Assembly (NCBI GenBank): GCA_963839365.1 | Contig: CAWIUT010000002.1 | Span: 186,001-250,000, forward strand | Source of the DNA: DASSKA01 sp963839365 | GTDB lineage: Bacteria; Actinomycetota; Actinomycetes; Propionibacteriales; Nocardioidaceae | Length of the DNA stretch: 64,000 nt | Direction of reading: 5' to 3' | Shown here: one piece after another, positions 8,818 to 16,675 of the stretch | Layout: every line of letters starts with the position of its first letter | Position numbering within the stretch: position 1 is the first letter of the stretch | Notes under the pieces: model-generated | Databases searched by the model: none | What the model was told of the DNA's origin: nothing | Seen by the model: only the letters and a program-made list of their open reading frames with translations | Program-made: the position numbers and the translations under genes

Positions 8818-9575
8818 GCACCCCTGTGAACGTGCCCGGCGCGGGCTACCTGCAGCTGCTCCCGGCGGTCGACGTCTCCGACGGCCAGGCCGTCCAGCTG
8901 GTGCAGGGCGTCGCCGGGTCGGAGAAGAGGTTCGGGGACCCGCTGGAGGCGGCCTTGGACTGGCAGCGTCGCGGGGCGGAGTGGCTCCACCTGGTCGACC
9001 TGGACGCGGCCTTCGGTCGGGGCGACAACCGTGAGCTGCTGGCCCGGATCATCGGCGAGCTGGATGTCGCGGTGGAGCTCAGCGGCGGGATCCGTGACGA
9101 CGCGTCCCTGGAGGCCGCCCTTGCCACCGGCTGCCGGCGGGTCAACATGGGCACCGCGGCCCTCGAGCAGCCGGAGTGGTGCGCGGCCGCGATCGCACGG
9201 CACGGCGACCGGATCGCGGTCGGGCTGGACGTGCGTGGGCGCACCCTGGCGGCTCGCGGCTGGACCCGTGAGGGCGGGGACCTGTTCGAGGTGCTGGCCC
9301 GGCTGGACGCCGAGGGCTGTGCCCGCTACGTGGTCACCGACGTGAACAAGGACGGCATGCTGCAGGGCCCCAACCTGGACCTGCTGCGCTCGGTGTGCGC
9401 GGTGACGGACCGGCCGGTGGTCGCCTCGGGCGGGATCACCGCGCTCGACGACCTGGCCGCCCTGCAGCAGCTGGTCGAGGTCGGCGTCGAGGGGGCGATC
9501 ATCGGCACCGCGCTCTACGAGGGCCGGTTCACCCTCGAGGACGCGCTTGCTCTGACCCGTCCGGAGCGGCCGTGA
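8814..9575 (+). CDS. priA: Phosphoribosyl isomerase A (HisA/TrpF bifunctional)
   Basis: A 253-residue (beta/alpha)8 barrel that isomerises ProFAR in histidine synthesis. In actinobacteria the same enzyme also isomerises phosphoribosyl anthranilate (TrpF). LLPAVDVSDGQAVQLVQG holds the first catalytic Asp and TDVNKDGML near residue 176 holds the second; LSGGIRDD and GGITALDD form phosphate sites. No trpF gene is seen among the nearby trp genes, which agrees with dual function, although that remains inferred. The GTG at 8814 overlaps the hisH stop. Confidence 0.96.
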   Translation: MSTPVNVPGAGYLQLLPAVDVSDGQAVQLVQGVAGSEKRFGDPLEAALDWQRRGAEWLHLVDLDAAFGRGDNRELLARIIGELDVAVELSGGIRDDASLEAALATGCRRVNMGTAALEQPEWCAAAIARHGDRIAVGLDVRGRTLAARGWTREGGDLFEVLARLDAEGCARYVVTDVNKDGMLQGPNLDLLRSVCAVTDRPVVASGGITALDDLAALQQLVEVGVEGAIIGTALYEGRFTLEDALALTRPERP

Positions 9576-10360
9576 CGCTCGCCATACGTGTCATCCCCTG
9601 CCTGGACGTGGACGCCGGCCGGGTGGTCAAGGGCGTGAACTTCGCGAACCTGCGCGACGCAGGGGACCCGGTGGAGCTCGCCCAGCGGTACGACGCCGAG
9701 GGCGCCGACGAGCTGACCTTCCTGGACATCTCCGCGTCCCACGAGGGACGGGCCACCACGTTGGAGATCGTGTCCCGCACGGCCGAGCAGGTGTTCATCC
9801 CGCTCACGGTCGGCGGCGGGGTCGGCTCGGTCGCCGACGTGGACCGGCTGCTGCGGGCCGGCGCCGACAAGGTGGCGGTGAACACGGCAGCGATCCGGCG
9901 CCCGGAGCTCGTGGCCGAGATCGCCGACCGGTTCGGCAGCCAGGTGCTGGTCCTGTCCGTGGACGCCCGGCGGGCGGAGGGCACCGAGAGCGGCTTCGAG
10001 GTGACCACCCACGGTGGCCGGCGCGGCACCGGCATCGACGCGCTGGGCTGGGCGGCCCGGGTGGCCGAGCTGGGCGCCGGGGAGATCCTGCTGAACGGGA
10101 TGGACGCCGACGGCACCCGGGCCGGGTTCGACCTGGAGCTGGTCGCTGCGGTCCGGTCCCTGGTGCATGTGCCCCTTGTCGCCAGCGGCGGCGCCGGACG
10201 GGCCGAGCACTTCGTGGCCGCGGTCGAGGCCGGCGCAGACGCGGTGCTGGCGGCGTCGGTGTTCCACTTCGGCCAGGTGGCCATCGACGAGGTGAAGCGG
10301 GCGCTGGCCGCACAGCACTTCCCGGTGCGGCTTTCCCGGCCCGGGATACTGGAGCGGTGA
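9572..10360 (+). CDS. hisF: Imidazole glycerol phosphate synthase, cyclase subunit
   Basis: HisF condenses PRFAR with HisH-derived ammonia to give imidazole glycerol phosphate and AICAR. The 262-residue barrel has RVIPCLDVDAGRVVKG with the first catalytic Asp, LTVGGGVGS, and SVDARR with the second Asp near residue 130; GMDADGT and ASGGAG are phosphate-binding. Homology starts at the GTG at 9572, which overlaps the priA stop as GTGA. Its own stop overlaps the hisI GTG. Confidence 0.98.
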   Translation: MTLAIRVIPCLDVDAGRVVKGVNFANLRDAGDPVELAQRYDAEGADELTFLDISASHEGRATTLEIVSRTAEQVFIPLTVGGGVGSVADVDRLLRAGADKVAVNTAAIRRPELVAEIADRFGSQVLVLSVDARRAEGTESGFEVTTHGGRRGTGIDALGWAARVAELGAGEILLNGMDADGTRAGFDLELVAAVRSLVHVPLVASGGAGRAEHFVAAVEAGADAVLAASVFHFGQVAIDEVKRALAAQHFPVRLSRPGILER

Positions 10361-10746
10361 CACCGACTGAACGCGCATCGGGCTCGCTGGACCCGGACAT
10401 CGCCCGGCGGCTGAAGAGGGACGACCACGGCCTGGTGCCCGCGGTGGTCCAGCAGCACGACACGGGCGAGGTGCTCATGCTCGGCTGGATGGACGACGAG
10501 GCGCTGCACCGCAGCCTCACCACCGGCAGGACGACGTTCTGGAGCAGGTCGCGCCAGGAGTACTGGGTGAAGGGGGAGACCTCCGGGCACCGCCAGTGGG
10601 TGCGTGAGATCCGCCTGGACTGCGACGGCGACACCCTGCTGGTCAAGGTCGACCAGGTCGGCCCCGCCTGCCACACCGGAACCCGCACCTGCTTCGACGC
10701 GGTGCAGCTGCCGGTGCAGCTGCCGGGGGAGTCTCCTCATGGCTGA
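10357..10746 (+). CDS. hisI: Phosphoribosyl-AMP cyclohydrolase
   Basis: HisI opens the adenine ring of phosphoribosyl-AMP using zinc. The 129-residue protein is the stand-alone HisI domain; HisE (the pyrophosphohydrolase) is not fused and not in the window. LMLGWMDDEAL, TFWSRSRQEYWVKGETSGH and LDCDGDTLL with QVGPACHTGTRTCF give the Cys/Asp metal set. The GTG overlaps the hisF stop. The final 8 nt overlap the next ATG. Confidence 0.97.
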   Translation: MTPTERASGSLDPDIARRLKRDDHGLVPAVVQQHDTGEVLMLGWMDDEALHRSLTTGRTTFWSRSRQEYWVKGETSGHRQWVREIRLDCDGDTLLVKVDQVGPACHTGTRTCFDAVQLPVQLPGESPHG

Positions 10747-11335
10747 GCAGCACGGCCGGGCGCGCCGGTCCTACGCCGGCACGGTGCTGGTCGGGTTGGC
10801 GACCGCCGCACTCGCCGCAGTCGCCGGCTCGCGCTCCTGGGCGACGGGCCACGCCTCGGCCGGAGGGCTGCACGTGCACGCGTCGGCGACCGGCTCACAG
10901 GCGGCGCCTCTGGTGTCGGCGCTGGCGTTGGTCGCACTGGCCGGGTGGGGCGTGGTGCTCGTCACGCGTCGCGCGGCCCGCCGGGCGGTCGCGGTGGTCG
11001 GTCTCCTGGCCGGCGTCGGGGCGGCGGTCGCCGCCGTACTCGGCCGCAGCCAGGCCGGGGACCACGTCACCCGGTCCCTGCTCGCGCAGGGAGCGGGGAC
11101 CGGACCACTCACCGGCGACACCAACGGGTGGCCCGTCGTCGCGGTCGTGACGGGGCTGGTGACCGCAGGAGCGTTCATGGTGGCGGTGCTCGAGGCGCCG
11201 ACCTGGCCCGAGATGGGCAGCAAGTACGACGCGCCGGCCGCCCGCGCCGACGGCGGCGGGCCGGCCCCGGAAGGAGACGCCCACGGGCCAGACATGTGGC
11301 GGGCTCTCGACGAGGGGCACGACCCCACTTCGTAG
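10739..11335 (+). CDS. Trp-operon-associated membrane protein
   Basis: A 198-residue membrane protein of the Trp_oprn_chp family, usually found between trpE and trpC in actinobacteria; its role is unknown. Four hydrophobic segments are visible, near residues 12-32, 50-72, 80-100 and 125-150, followed by a polar tail with WRALDEGHDPT, a family-typical ending. The ATG lies 8 nt inside hisI, so this gene is coupled to the his operon. The expected trpE before it is missing. Confidence 0.88.
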   Translation: MAEQHGRARRSYAGTVLVGLATAALAAVAGSRSWATGHASAGGLHVHASATGSQAAPLVSALALVALAGWGVVLVTRRAARRAVAVVGLLAGVGAAVAAVLGRSQAGDHVTRSLLAQGAGTGPLTGDTNGWPVVAVVTGLVTAGAFMVAVLEAPTWPEMGSKYDAPAARADGGGPAPEGDAHGPDMWRALDEGHDPTS

Positions 11336-11419
11336 AATGACCCAGGTGCACGCACCCGGCGCGCGAGGGCCGATACTGTGTGCCGGTCGACGTTCTTCAG
11401 TCCGAGGAGTTCTCCCAGC

Positions 11420-11620
11420 ATGCATGCACACCACGGCAACACCCCCGCTGCGTGGACCGGCGTCACGATCCTGCTTGCCGGGTTCCTGGTCGGTGGGATC
11501 GGGCTCATGGTGCACAGCGATGTGGTCTTCTGGATCGGGGTGGCCCTGGCGCCAGTGGCGGTCATCGTCGGCAAGATCATGCAGAAGATGGGGCTGGGCG
11601 CCGATCCGGTCGGGCGATGA
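11420..11620 (+). CDS. HGxxPAAW-family small membrane protein
   Basis: A 66-residue protein with the N-terminal signature HGNTPAAWT, two transmembrane helices (about residues 14-33 and 37-55), and a short basic C-terminal tail. It belongs to the small HGxxPAAW/DUF6704 family seen near actinobacterial trp genes; function is unknown. The start is the ATG at 11420, with GAGGAG about 10 nt upstream. A possible -10 (TACTGT, 11375-11380) lies in the 84 bp gap. Confidence 0.85.
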   Translation: MHAHHGNTPAAWTGVTILLAGFLVGGIGLMVHSDVVFWIGVALAPVAVIVGKIMQKMGLGADPVGR

Positions 11621-11623
11621 CCG

Positions 11624-12097
11624 ATGACCGCGGTGTGGTCCCCGAGGGCGGTCCCTGGGCGAACCGGCCCCGGGCGGACCGGCCCCGGGCGGACCGGCCG
11701 CTGGCGCCGGGTGCAGGCGCCGGTCGTGCTCGCGGCGGGCGTGCTGCTGGTGACCCTCGCCCTCTACCTGCGTGACCCCCACCAACCCGGTTCGTGGGGG
11801 TTCTGCCCCTGGCTGGTCCTCACCGGGACCGAGTGCCCCGGGTGCGGCGGGCTGCGCGCCGTGAACGACCTGACCCACGGGAACCTCGCCGCCGCGGCCT
11901 CGTCGAACCTGCTGGTGGTCGCCGCCATCCCGGTCGTCGCGGTGCTGTGGCTGCGCTGGCTCACCGACCGCTGGCGTGGCGTCGCCCGGCACGTGAGCAG
12001 CCGGCGCGTGCTCCTGTGGTGCGGGGTCCTGCTGGCGCTCGCGCTCGTGTTCGACGTCGTCCGCAACCTGCCGTTCGGCTCCTGGCTGCTCGCCTGA
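11624..12097 (+). CDS. DUF2752 membrane protein
   Basis: A 157-residue membrane protein of family DUF2752. The family signature is clear: CPW..LTGTECPGCGGLRA around residues 62-80, then DLTHGNLAAAASSNLL. Hydrophobic segments follow near 90-110 and 128-145. Function is unknown. The N-terminus contains a 15 bp repeat coding for Gly-Arg-Thr-Gly-Pro. That part may be untranslated, because an in-frame GTG at 11711 would start right before the first hydrophobic segment. It ends 3 bp from the convergent DUF4190 gene, and both stops lie in one palindrome. Confidence 0.85.
   Translation: MTAVWSPRAVPGRTGPGRTGPGRTGRWRRVQAPVVLAAGVLLVTLALYLRDPHQPGSWGFCPWLVLTGTECPGCGGLRAVNDLTHGNLAAAASSNLLVVAAIPVVAVLWLRWLTDRWRGVARHVSSRRVLLWCGVLLALALVFDVVRNLPFGSWLLA
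11663..11699 (+). repeat. 15 bp tandem repeat, about 2.5 copies
   Basis: Copies of a 15 bp GC-only unit start at 11663, 11678 and 11693 (last one partial). The unit length is a multiple of three, so it adds Gly-Arg-Thr-Gly-Pro repeats to the DUF2752 reading frame without shifting it. Confidence 0.8.
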
Positions 12098-12100
12098 GGC

Positions 12101-12433
12101 TCAGGCGCTCCCGCCGGTGAGGCCGCCGCTGTGGAAGGCGCCGGTGGTCAGTGCCACGATCAACCCGAGCACGCTCAGCACCACCGAGATGATGCCGAGC
12201 ACGAACCCGGCGACGGCCATCCCTCGGCCGGTCTGGAGTCCACCGGAGGCGTCGATCTCGTTCCGGGCCATGTTGCCGAGCGCGATCGCGGGGATGCCCG
12301 CCAGCAGGCCGCAGCAGACCAGGCCCAAGATGCCGAGTACCAGCGCCCAGATCGCCTTGCTGTTGGTGCGGGGCGCGACGTACCCGTAGCCACCCTCGCC
12401 GGGAGGTGGCGGTGGCGGTGGCGGGTAGCTCAT
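12101..12433 (-). CDS. DUF4190 membrane protein
   Basis: A 110-residue protein with a Pro-rich N-terminus (MSYPPPPPPPPGEGGYGY), then two transmembrane helices of the DUF4190 domain joined by the typical GNMARNEID...GRGMAVAG segment. The Pro-rich part should face the cytoplasm. Function is unknown. The ATG at 12433 has GAAGGA upstream. It lies downstream of a paralogue on the same strand and converges on DUF2752. Confidence 0.85.
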   Translation of the reverse strand: MSYPPPPPPPPGEGGYGYVAPRTNSKAIWALVLGILGLVCCGLLAGIPAIALGNMARNEIDASGGLQTGRGMAVAGFVLGIISVVLSVLGLIVALTTGAFHSGGLTGGSA

Positions 12434-12524
12434 CGGAGTCCTTCGAGGTCGGTGCCGGCCGGTCCGGCGCACGGTACCCGAGCCTAGCGTCCGACGGGCC
12501 CCCCGAAGGTGAAATGTCTGGTTG

Positions 12525-12902
12525 TCACTGGTAGCGGGTGAGGTCTCCACCGGTCCGCGACACCGCGATACCGATGGCCACGAGCGCGGCGAGCCCGATC
12601 ACGGTCGCCACCGCGCCGGTGATGACGCCGGCCAGCGCCAGGCCGTCGCCGTCCTGCCGGCCGCCGCTGCGGGCGATCTCGGTGCGGGCACGCACCCCGA
12701 GCACGACCGCGACGATGCCGACCAGGCCGAAGCCGCAGCACCACGACAGCACCAGGGTGGTGATGCCGGTGACCACCGCGGCGGTGGCCTTGCCGTTCGT
12801 GGTGACCACGGGGGGACCTCCGGGCGGGTAGCCGGGCCCGGAACCGGGAGGCCCGGTCCCCGGGTCGTAGCCGGGGGAGGGCGGTCCCGGCGGATGGCTC
12901 AT
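12525..12902 (-). CDS. DUF4190 membrane protein, paralogue
   Basis: A 125-residue paralogue of the following gene: Pro/Gly-rich N-terminus (MSHPPGPPSPGYDPG), then two hydrophobic segments and the DUF4190 connecting segment VRARTEIARSGGRQDGDGLALAG. The ATG at 12902 has a GGAGG box about 8 nt upstream. It is divergent from trpC. Nothing in the sequence shows a link to tryptophan synthesis. Confidence 0.85.
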   Translation of the reverse strand: MSHPPGPPSPGYDPGTGPPGSGPGYPPGGPPVVTTNGKATAAVVTGITTLVLSWCCGFGLVGIVAVVLGVRARTEIARSGGRQDGDGLALAGVITGAVATVIGLAALVAIGIAVSRTGGDLTRYQ

Positions 12903-12983
12903 CGCGGGACCTCCGTGGCTGCTTCGTAGCGGACGCATGAGAGTCTAGAGACGGCACCCCGTCGCCGTCAGGAGGAGGTCGCG

Positions 12984-13790
12984 ATGTCGATTCTCGATGA
13001 GATCATCGAGGGTGTGCGCGCCGACCTCGCCGAGCGGGAGCGGGAGGCGCCGCTGGAGGAGGTCAAGGACGCCGCCCGCCGGGCCGTGGACGCGATCGAC
13101 CCGCTGCCCGCTTTCCGAACGGCCGGGGTCAGCGTCATCGCCGAGGTGAAGCGGGCCAGCCCCAGCCGTGGCCCGCTCGCCGAGATCGCCGACCCCGCGG
13201 CGCTCGCCTCCGAGTACGCCTCCGGCGGCGCCGCGGCGATCAGCGTGCTCACCGAGAAGCGCCGCTTCGGGGGCAGCCTGGCCGACCTGCGTGCGGTGCG
13301 GGCCGTGGTCGACGTCCCGGTGCTGCGCAAGGACTTCGTGGTGACCTCCTACCAGCTCTGGGAGGCGCGGGCGGCCGGGGCCGACCTGGTGCTGCTCATC
13401 GCCGCCGCCCTGACCCAGAACGAGCTGTCGGGGCTGGTCGACCGTGCGGTGTCGATCGGGCTGACCCCGCTGGTGGAGGTGCACGACGAGGCCGAGGTGG
13501 AACGCGCGCTCGAGGCCGGGGCCACCGTGGTCGGGGTGAACGCGCGCGACCTGCGCACCCTCGAGGTGGACCGCGACACCTTCGCCCGGCTGGCTCCGCG
13601 GATCCCGGACCAGGTGGTCCGGGTCGCGGAGTCGGGGGTGCGCGGCCCGCACGACGTCTTCGAGTACGCCAAGCAGGGTGCCAACGTGGTCCTGGTGGGG
13701 GAGACCCTCGTCCGCGGCAAGGAGCCGCGCACGGCCGTGGCCGACCTGGTGGCTGCCGGCACCCACCCCGCGTTGAGCACCCGCGGATGA
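12984..13790 (+). CDS. trpC: Indole-3-glycerol phosphate synthase
   Basis: TrpC closes the indole ring of CdRP with release of CO2. The 268-residue barrel starts at an ATG with a strong AGGAGG. VIAEVKRASPSRG (catalytic Lys and phosphate contact), VLRKDFVV (second Lys), VGVNARDLRT and VAESGVRG are all present. It is the monofunctional form, with no fused TrpF. It is divergent from a DUF4190 gene; a possible -10 (TCTAGA, near 12942) lies in the 81 bp gap. trpB follows after 19 bp. Confidence 0.97.
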   Translation: MSILDEIIEGVRADLAEREREAPLEEVKDAARRAVDAIDPLPAFRTAGVSVIAEVKRASPSRGPLAEIADPAALASEYASGGAAAISVLTEKRRFGGSLADLRAVRAVVDVPVLRKDFVVTSYQLWEARAAGADLVLLIAAALTQNELSGLVDRAVSIGLTPLVEVHDEAEVERALEAGATVVGVNARDLRTLEVDRDTFARLAPRIPDQVVRVAESGVRGPHDVFEYAKQGANVVLVGETLVRGKEPRTAVADLVAAGTHPALSTRG

Positions 13791-13809
13791 CCGACCCGAC
13801 GAGGATGCT

Positions 13810-15033
13810 GTGACGAGCGCGTCCCCGGACGCCACCGGGCACTTCGGCCGCTTCGGCGGCCGGTTCATGCCCGAGGCGCTGGTCGCGGCGCTGGACGAGC
13901 TGACCGTCGCCTGGCAGGAGGCGATGGCCGACCCGGTCTTCACGGCCGAGTTCGACCGGATGCTTCGGGAGTACGCCGGCACTCCCAGCCTGCTGTACGA
14001 CGCGGGCCGGCTCTCGGAGCGCGCCGGGGCCCGGATCCTGCTCAAGCGGGAGGACCTGAACCACACCGGGGCGCACAAGATCCGCAACGTGCTGGGGCAG
14101 GCGCTGCTCACCAAGCGGATGGGCAAGACCCGGGTGATCGCCGAGACCGGCGCCGGCCAGCACGGGGTGGCCTCGGCGACCGCAGCGGCCTACCTCGGCC
14201 TGGACTGCACCGTGTACATGGGCGAGGTCGACACCCAGCGGCAGGCCCTCAACGTGGCACGGATGCACCTGCTGGGCGCCGAGGTGATCGCGGTGAAGTC
14301 CGGGTCGCGCACCCTCAAGGACGCCATCAACGAGGCGCTTCGGGACTGGGTCGCCAGCGTCGACCACACCGCCTACCTGTTCGGCACCGCCGCCGGGCCG
14401 CACCCGTTCCCGTCCCTCGTCCGCTCGTTCACCCGCGGTATCGGCGACGAGGCCAGGGCGCAGTGCCTGGAGCTGACCGGCTCACTGCCGGACGCGGTCG
14501 CCGCGTGCGTCGGGGGCGGGTCGAACGCGATCGGGCTGTTCACCGCCTTCCTCGACGACCCGTCGGTGCGTATCTACGGCTTCGAGGCCGGCGGCGAGGG
14601 CGTGGACACCTCGCGGCACGCGGCCACGATCCATGCCGGCGAGGTGGGGGTGCTGCACGGGGCCCGCACCTACGTGCTGCAGGACGAGGACGGCCAGACC
14701 CGGGAGTCGCACTCGGTGTCCGCGGGTCTCGACTACCCGGGGGTGGGACCGGAGCACGCGCACCTGGCCGCGACCGGCCGGGCGACGTACCTGCCCGTCA
14801 CCGATGCAGAGGCGATGGACGCGTTCGCGCTGCTCTCGCGCACCGAGGGCATCATCCCCGCCATCGAGTCCGCGCACGCGGTCGCCGGTGCGTTGCGGCT
14901 TGCTGCGGAGATGCCGGGATCGACGATCCTGGTGAACCTGTCCGGGCGCGGCGACAAGGACATGGGCACCGCGGTCGAGTGGTTCGGGCTCGGCGCTGCG
15001 AGCGCCGACGAGAGCACGGGGAAGCGGTCGTGA
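13810..15033 (+). CDS. trpB: Tryptophan synthase beta chain
   Basis: TrpB joins indole and serine to make tryptophan using PLP. The 407-residue protein has HTGAHKIRNVLGQ with the PLP Lys (about residue 93), ETGAGQHG, the phosphate loop GGGSNAIG near 234, and NLSGRGDKD near the C-terminus. The start GTG at 13810 gives the usual N-terminus leading into GRFGGRFMPEAL. The stop overlaps the trpA GTG, as expected for subunits of one alpha2beta2 complex. Confidence 0.98.
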   Translation: MTSASPDATGHFGRFGGRFMPEALVAALDELTVAWQEAMADPVFTAEFDRMLREYAGTPSLLYDAGRLSERAGARILLKREDLNHTGAHKIRNVLGQALLTKRMGKTRVIAETGAGQHGVASATAAAYLGLDCTVYMGEVDTQRQALNVARMHLLGAEVIAVKSGSRTLKDAINEALRDWVASVDHTAYLFGTAAGPHPFPSLVRSFTRGIGDEARAQCLELTGSLPDAVAACVGGGSNAIGLFTAFLDDPSVRIYGFEAGGEGVDTSRHAATIHAGEVGVLHGARTYVLQDEDGQTRESHSVSAGLDYPGVGPEHAHLAATGRATYLPVTDAEAMDAFALLSRTEGIIPAIESAHAVAGALRLAAEMPGSTILVNLSGRGDKDMGTAVEWFGLGAASADESTGKRS

Positions 15034-15824
15034 GCGGCGTGCGCGACGCCTTCGACAAGGCTCGCGCGGAGGACCGCGCGGCCCTGGTCGGCTACCTGCC
15101 CGCAGGGTTCCCCGACGCCGCGGGAGCGATCCGGGCGATCCGGGTGATGGTGGAGCACGGCTGCGACGTCATCGAGGTGGGGCTGCCCTACAGCGACCCC
15201 GTGATGGACGGGCCCACCATCCAAGCCGCCGCCCAGCGCGCCCTGGAAGCGGGGACCCGCACCGCCGACGTGCTGCGCACCGTCGAGGCGGTGTCCGGTC
15301 AGGGCGTCCCGATCGTGGTGATGACCTACTGGAACCCGGTCGAGCGGTACGGCGTGCAGCGGTTCGCCGCCGAGCTGGCCAGCGCCGGAGGCGCCGGACT
15401 GATCACGCCGGACCTGACACCGGACGAGGCGGAGGAGTGGCTGGCCGCCTCCGACCAGCACGACCTGGACCGCATCTTCCTGGTGGCGCCGTCCTCGACC
15501 GACGCCCGGCTCGCGATGACGACCGAGCACTGCCGGGGATTCGTGTACGCCACCGCAGTGATGGGGGTCACCGGCGCGCGCACCTCCACCAGTGACCTCG
15601 CCGAACCCCTCGTGCGACGTACTCGAGCGGCCACCGACCTGCCGATCGGCGTGGGGCTCGGGGTCTCCAACGGAGACCAGGCCGCGGCGGTGGCCGCGTT
15701 CGCCGACGGGGTCATCGTCGGCTCCGCGTTCGTGCGCTGCCTGCTGGAGGCGGACAGTCCCGAGGACGGGCTCACCGCGCTCGCCGACCTCACCGAGGAC
15801 CTCGCCCGAGGTGTCCGCGCGTGA
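15030..15824 (+). CDS. trpA: Tryptophan synthase alpha chain
   Basis: TrpA cleaves indole-3-glycerol phosphate and channels indole to TrpB. The 264-residue barrel has the catalytic Glu in IEVGLPYSDP (about residue 49), the catalytic Asp in DPVMDGPTIQ, and GLGVSNGDQ as a phosphate site. The GTG at 15030 overlaps the trpB stop as GTGA. The stop in turn overlaps lgt, so trpC-trpB-trpA-lgt looks like one transcription unit. Confidence 0.98.
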   Translation: MSGVRDAFDKARAEDRAALVGYLPAGFPDAAGAIRAIRVMVEHGCDVIEVGLPYSDPVMDGPTIQAAAQRALEAGTRTADVLRTVEAVSGQGVPIVVMTYWNPVERYGVQRFAAELASAGGAGLITPDLTPDEAEEWLAASDQHDLDRIFLVAPSSTDARLAMTTEHCRGFVYATAVMGVTGARTSTSDLAEPLVRRTRAATDLPIGVGLGVSNGDQAAAVAAFADGVIVGSAFVRCLLEADSPEDGLTALADLTEDLARGVRA

Positions 15825-16675
15825 CCGCAGGGTTCATCCCGAGCCCGTCGCAAGGGGTGTGGCACCTCGGCCCGCTGCCGATCCGGGCGTACGCGCTGTG
15901 CATCATCGCCGGGGTCATCGTTGCCATCTGGATCGGCGACAGGCGGTGGCGGGCCCGAGGAGGGGTGGCCGGGCAGATCGCTGACATCGCGATCTGGGCG
16001 GTCCCGTTCGGGCTGGTCGGCGGCCGGCTCTACCACGTCATCAGCGACTACGAGCTCTACTTCCTGCCCGGTCGCAACCCGGTCGCCGCGCTGTACGTGT
16101 GGCAAGGAGGACTCGGCATCTGGGGGGCCATCGCGCTGGGCGCGCTCGGTGCCTACGTCGGCGCCCGTCGCCACAACGCGCGGTTCGCACCGCTGGTCGA
16201 CGCCCTGGCCCCCGGCATCGCGGTGGCGCAGGCGGTCGGCCGGTTCGGGAACTACTTCAACCAGGAGCTGTTCGGCAAGCCGACGACGCTGCCCTGGGGA
16301 CTGGAGATCTCCCCGGCGCATCGTCCGGCGGGCTACGAGCAGTACGCCACCTTCCACCCGACCTTCCTCTACGAGTGCCTCTGGGACCTCGGGGTGGCCG
16401 GCCTGGTGATCTGGGCCGACCGCAGGTTCCGGCTCGGGCACGGCCGGGTGTTCTTCCTCTACGTGATGGTCTACACGCTCGGCCGTGGCTGGATCGAGTA
16501 CCTCCGCATCGACCACGCCAACCACATCCTCGGGTTGCGGCTCAACGACTGGACGTCGCTGCTGGTCTTCCTCGGCGCCGCGATCGCGTTCGCGGTCTCC
16601 GCGCTGCGGCACCCCGGCCGCGAGGAGCGCGTGCTCCGCCGGCTGACCAGCCAAGGTGAGCCTTCCCTGGGATGA
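15821..16675 (+). CDS. lgt: Prolipoprotein diacylglyceryl transferase
   Basis: Lgt moves diacylglycerol from phosphatidylglycerol to the lipobox Cys of prolipoproteins in the membrane. The 284-residue protein has seven hydrophobic segments and the Lgt signature GRFGNYFNQELFG (about residue 140), followed by PTTLPWGL and HPTFLYE. Likely substrates in this window are the Kelch protein and LivK, both with a lipobox. The GTG overlaps the trpA stop, and the stop overlaps the next ATG. Linkage of lgt to trpA is usual in actinobacteria. Confidence 0.97.
   Translation: MTAGFIPSPSQGVWHLGPLPIRAYALCIIAGVIVAIWIGDRRWRARGGVAGQIADIAIWAVPFGLVGGRLYHVISDYELYFLPGRNPVAALYVWQGGLGIWGAIALGALGAYVGARRHNARFAPLVDALAPGIAVAQAVGRFGNYFNQELFGKPTTLPWGLEISPAHRPAGYEQYATFHPTFLYECLWDLGVAGLVIWADRRFRLGHGRVFFLYVMVYTLGRGWIEYLRIDHANHILGLRLNDWTSLLVFLGAAIAFAVSALRHPGREERVLRRLTSQGEPSLG

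Noticed and set aside
12090..12110. Palindrome at the DUF2752/DUF4190 stops as a terminator
   Set aside because: The CCTGAG/CTCAGG arms are only 6-7 bp with no usable loop; it mostly reflects two facing stop codons.
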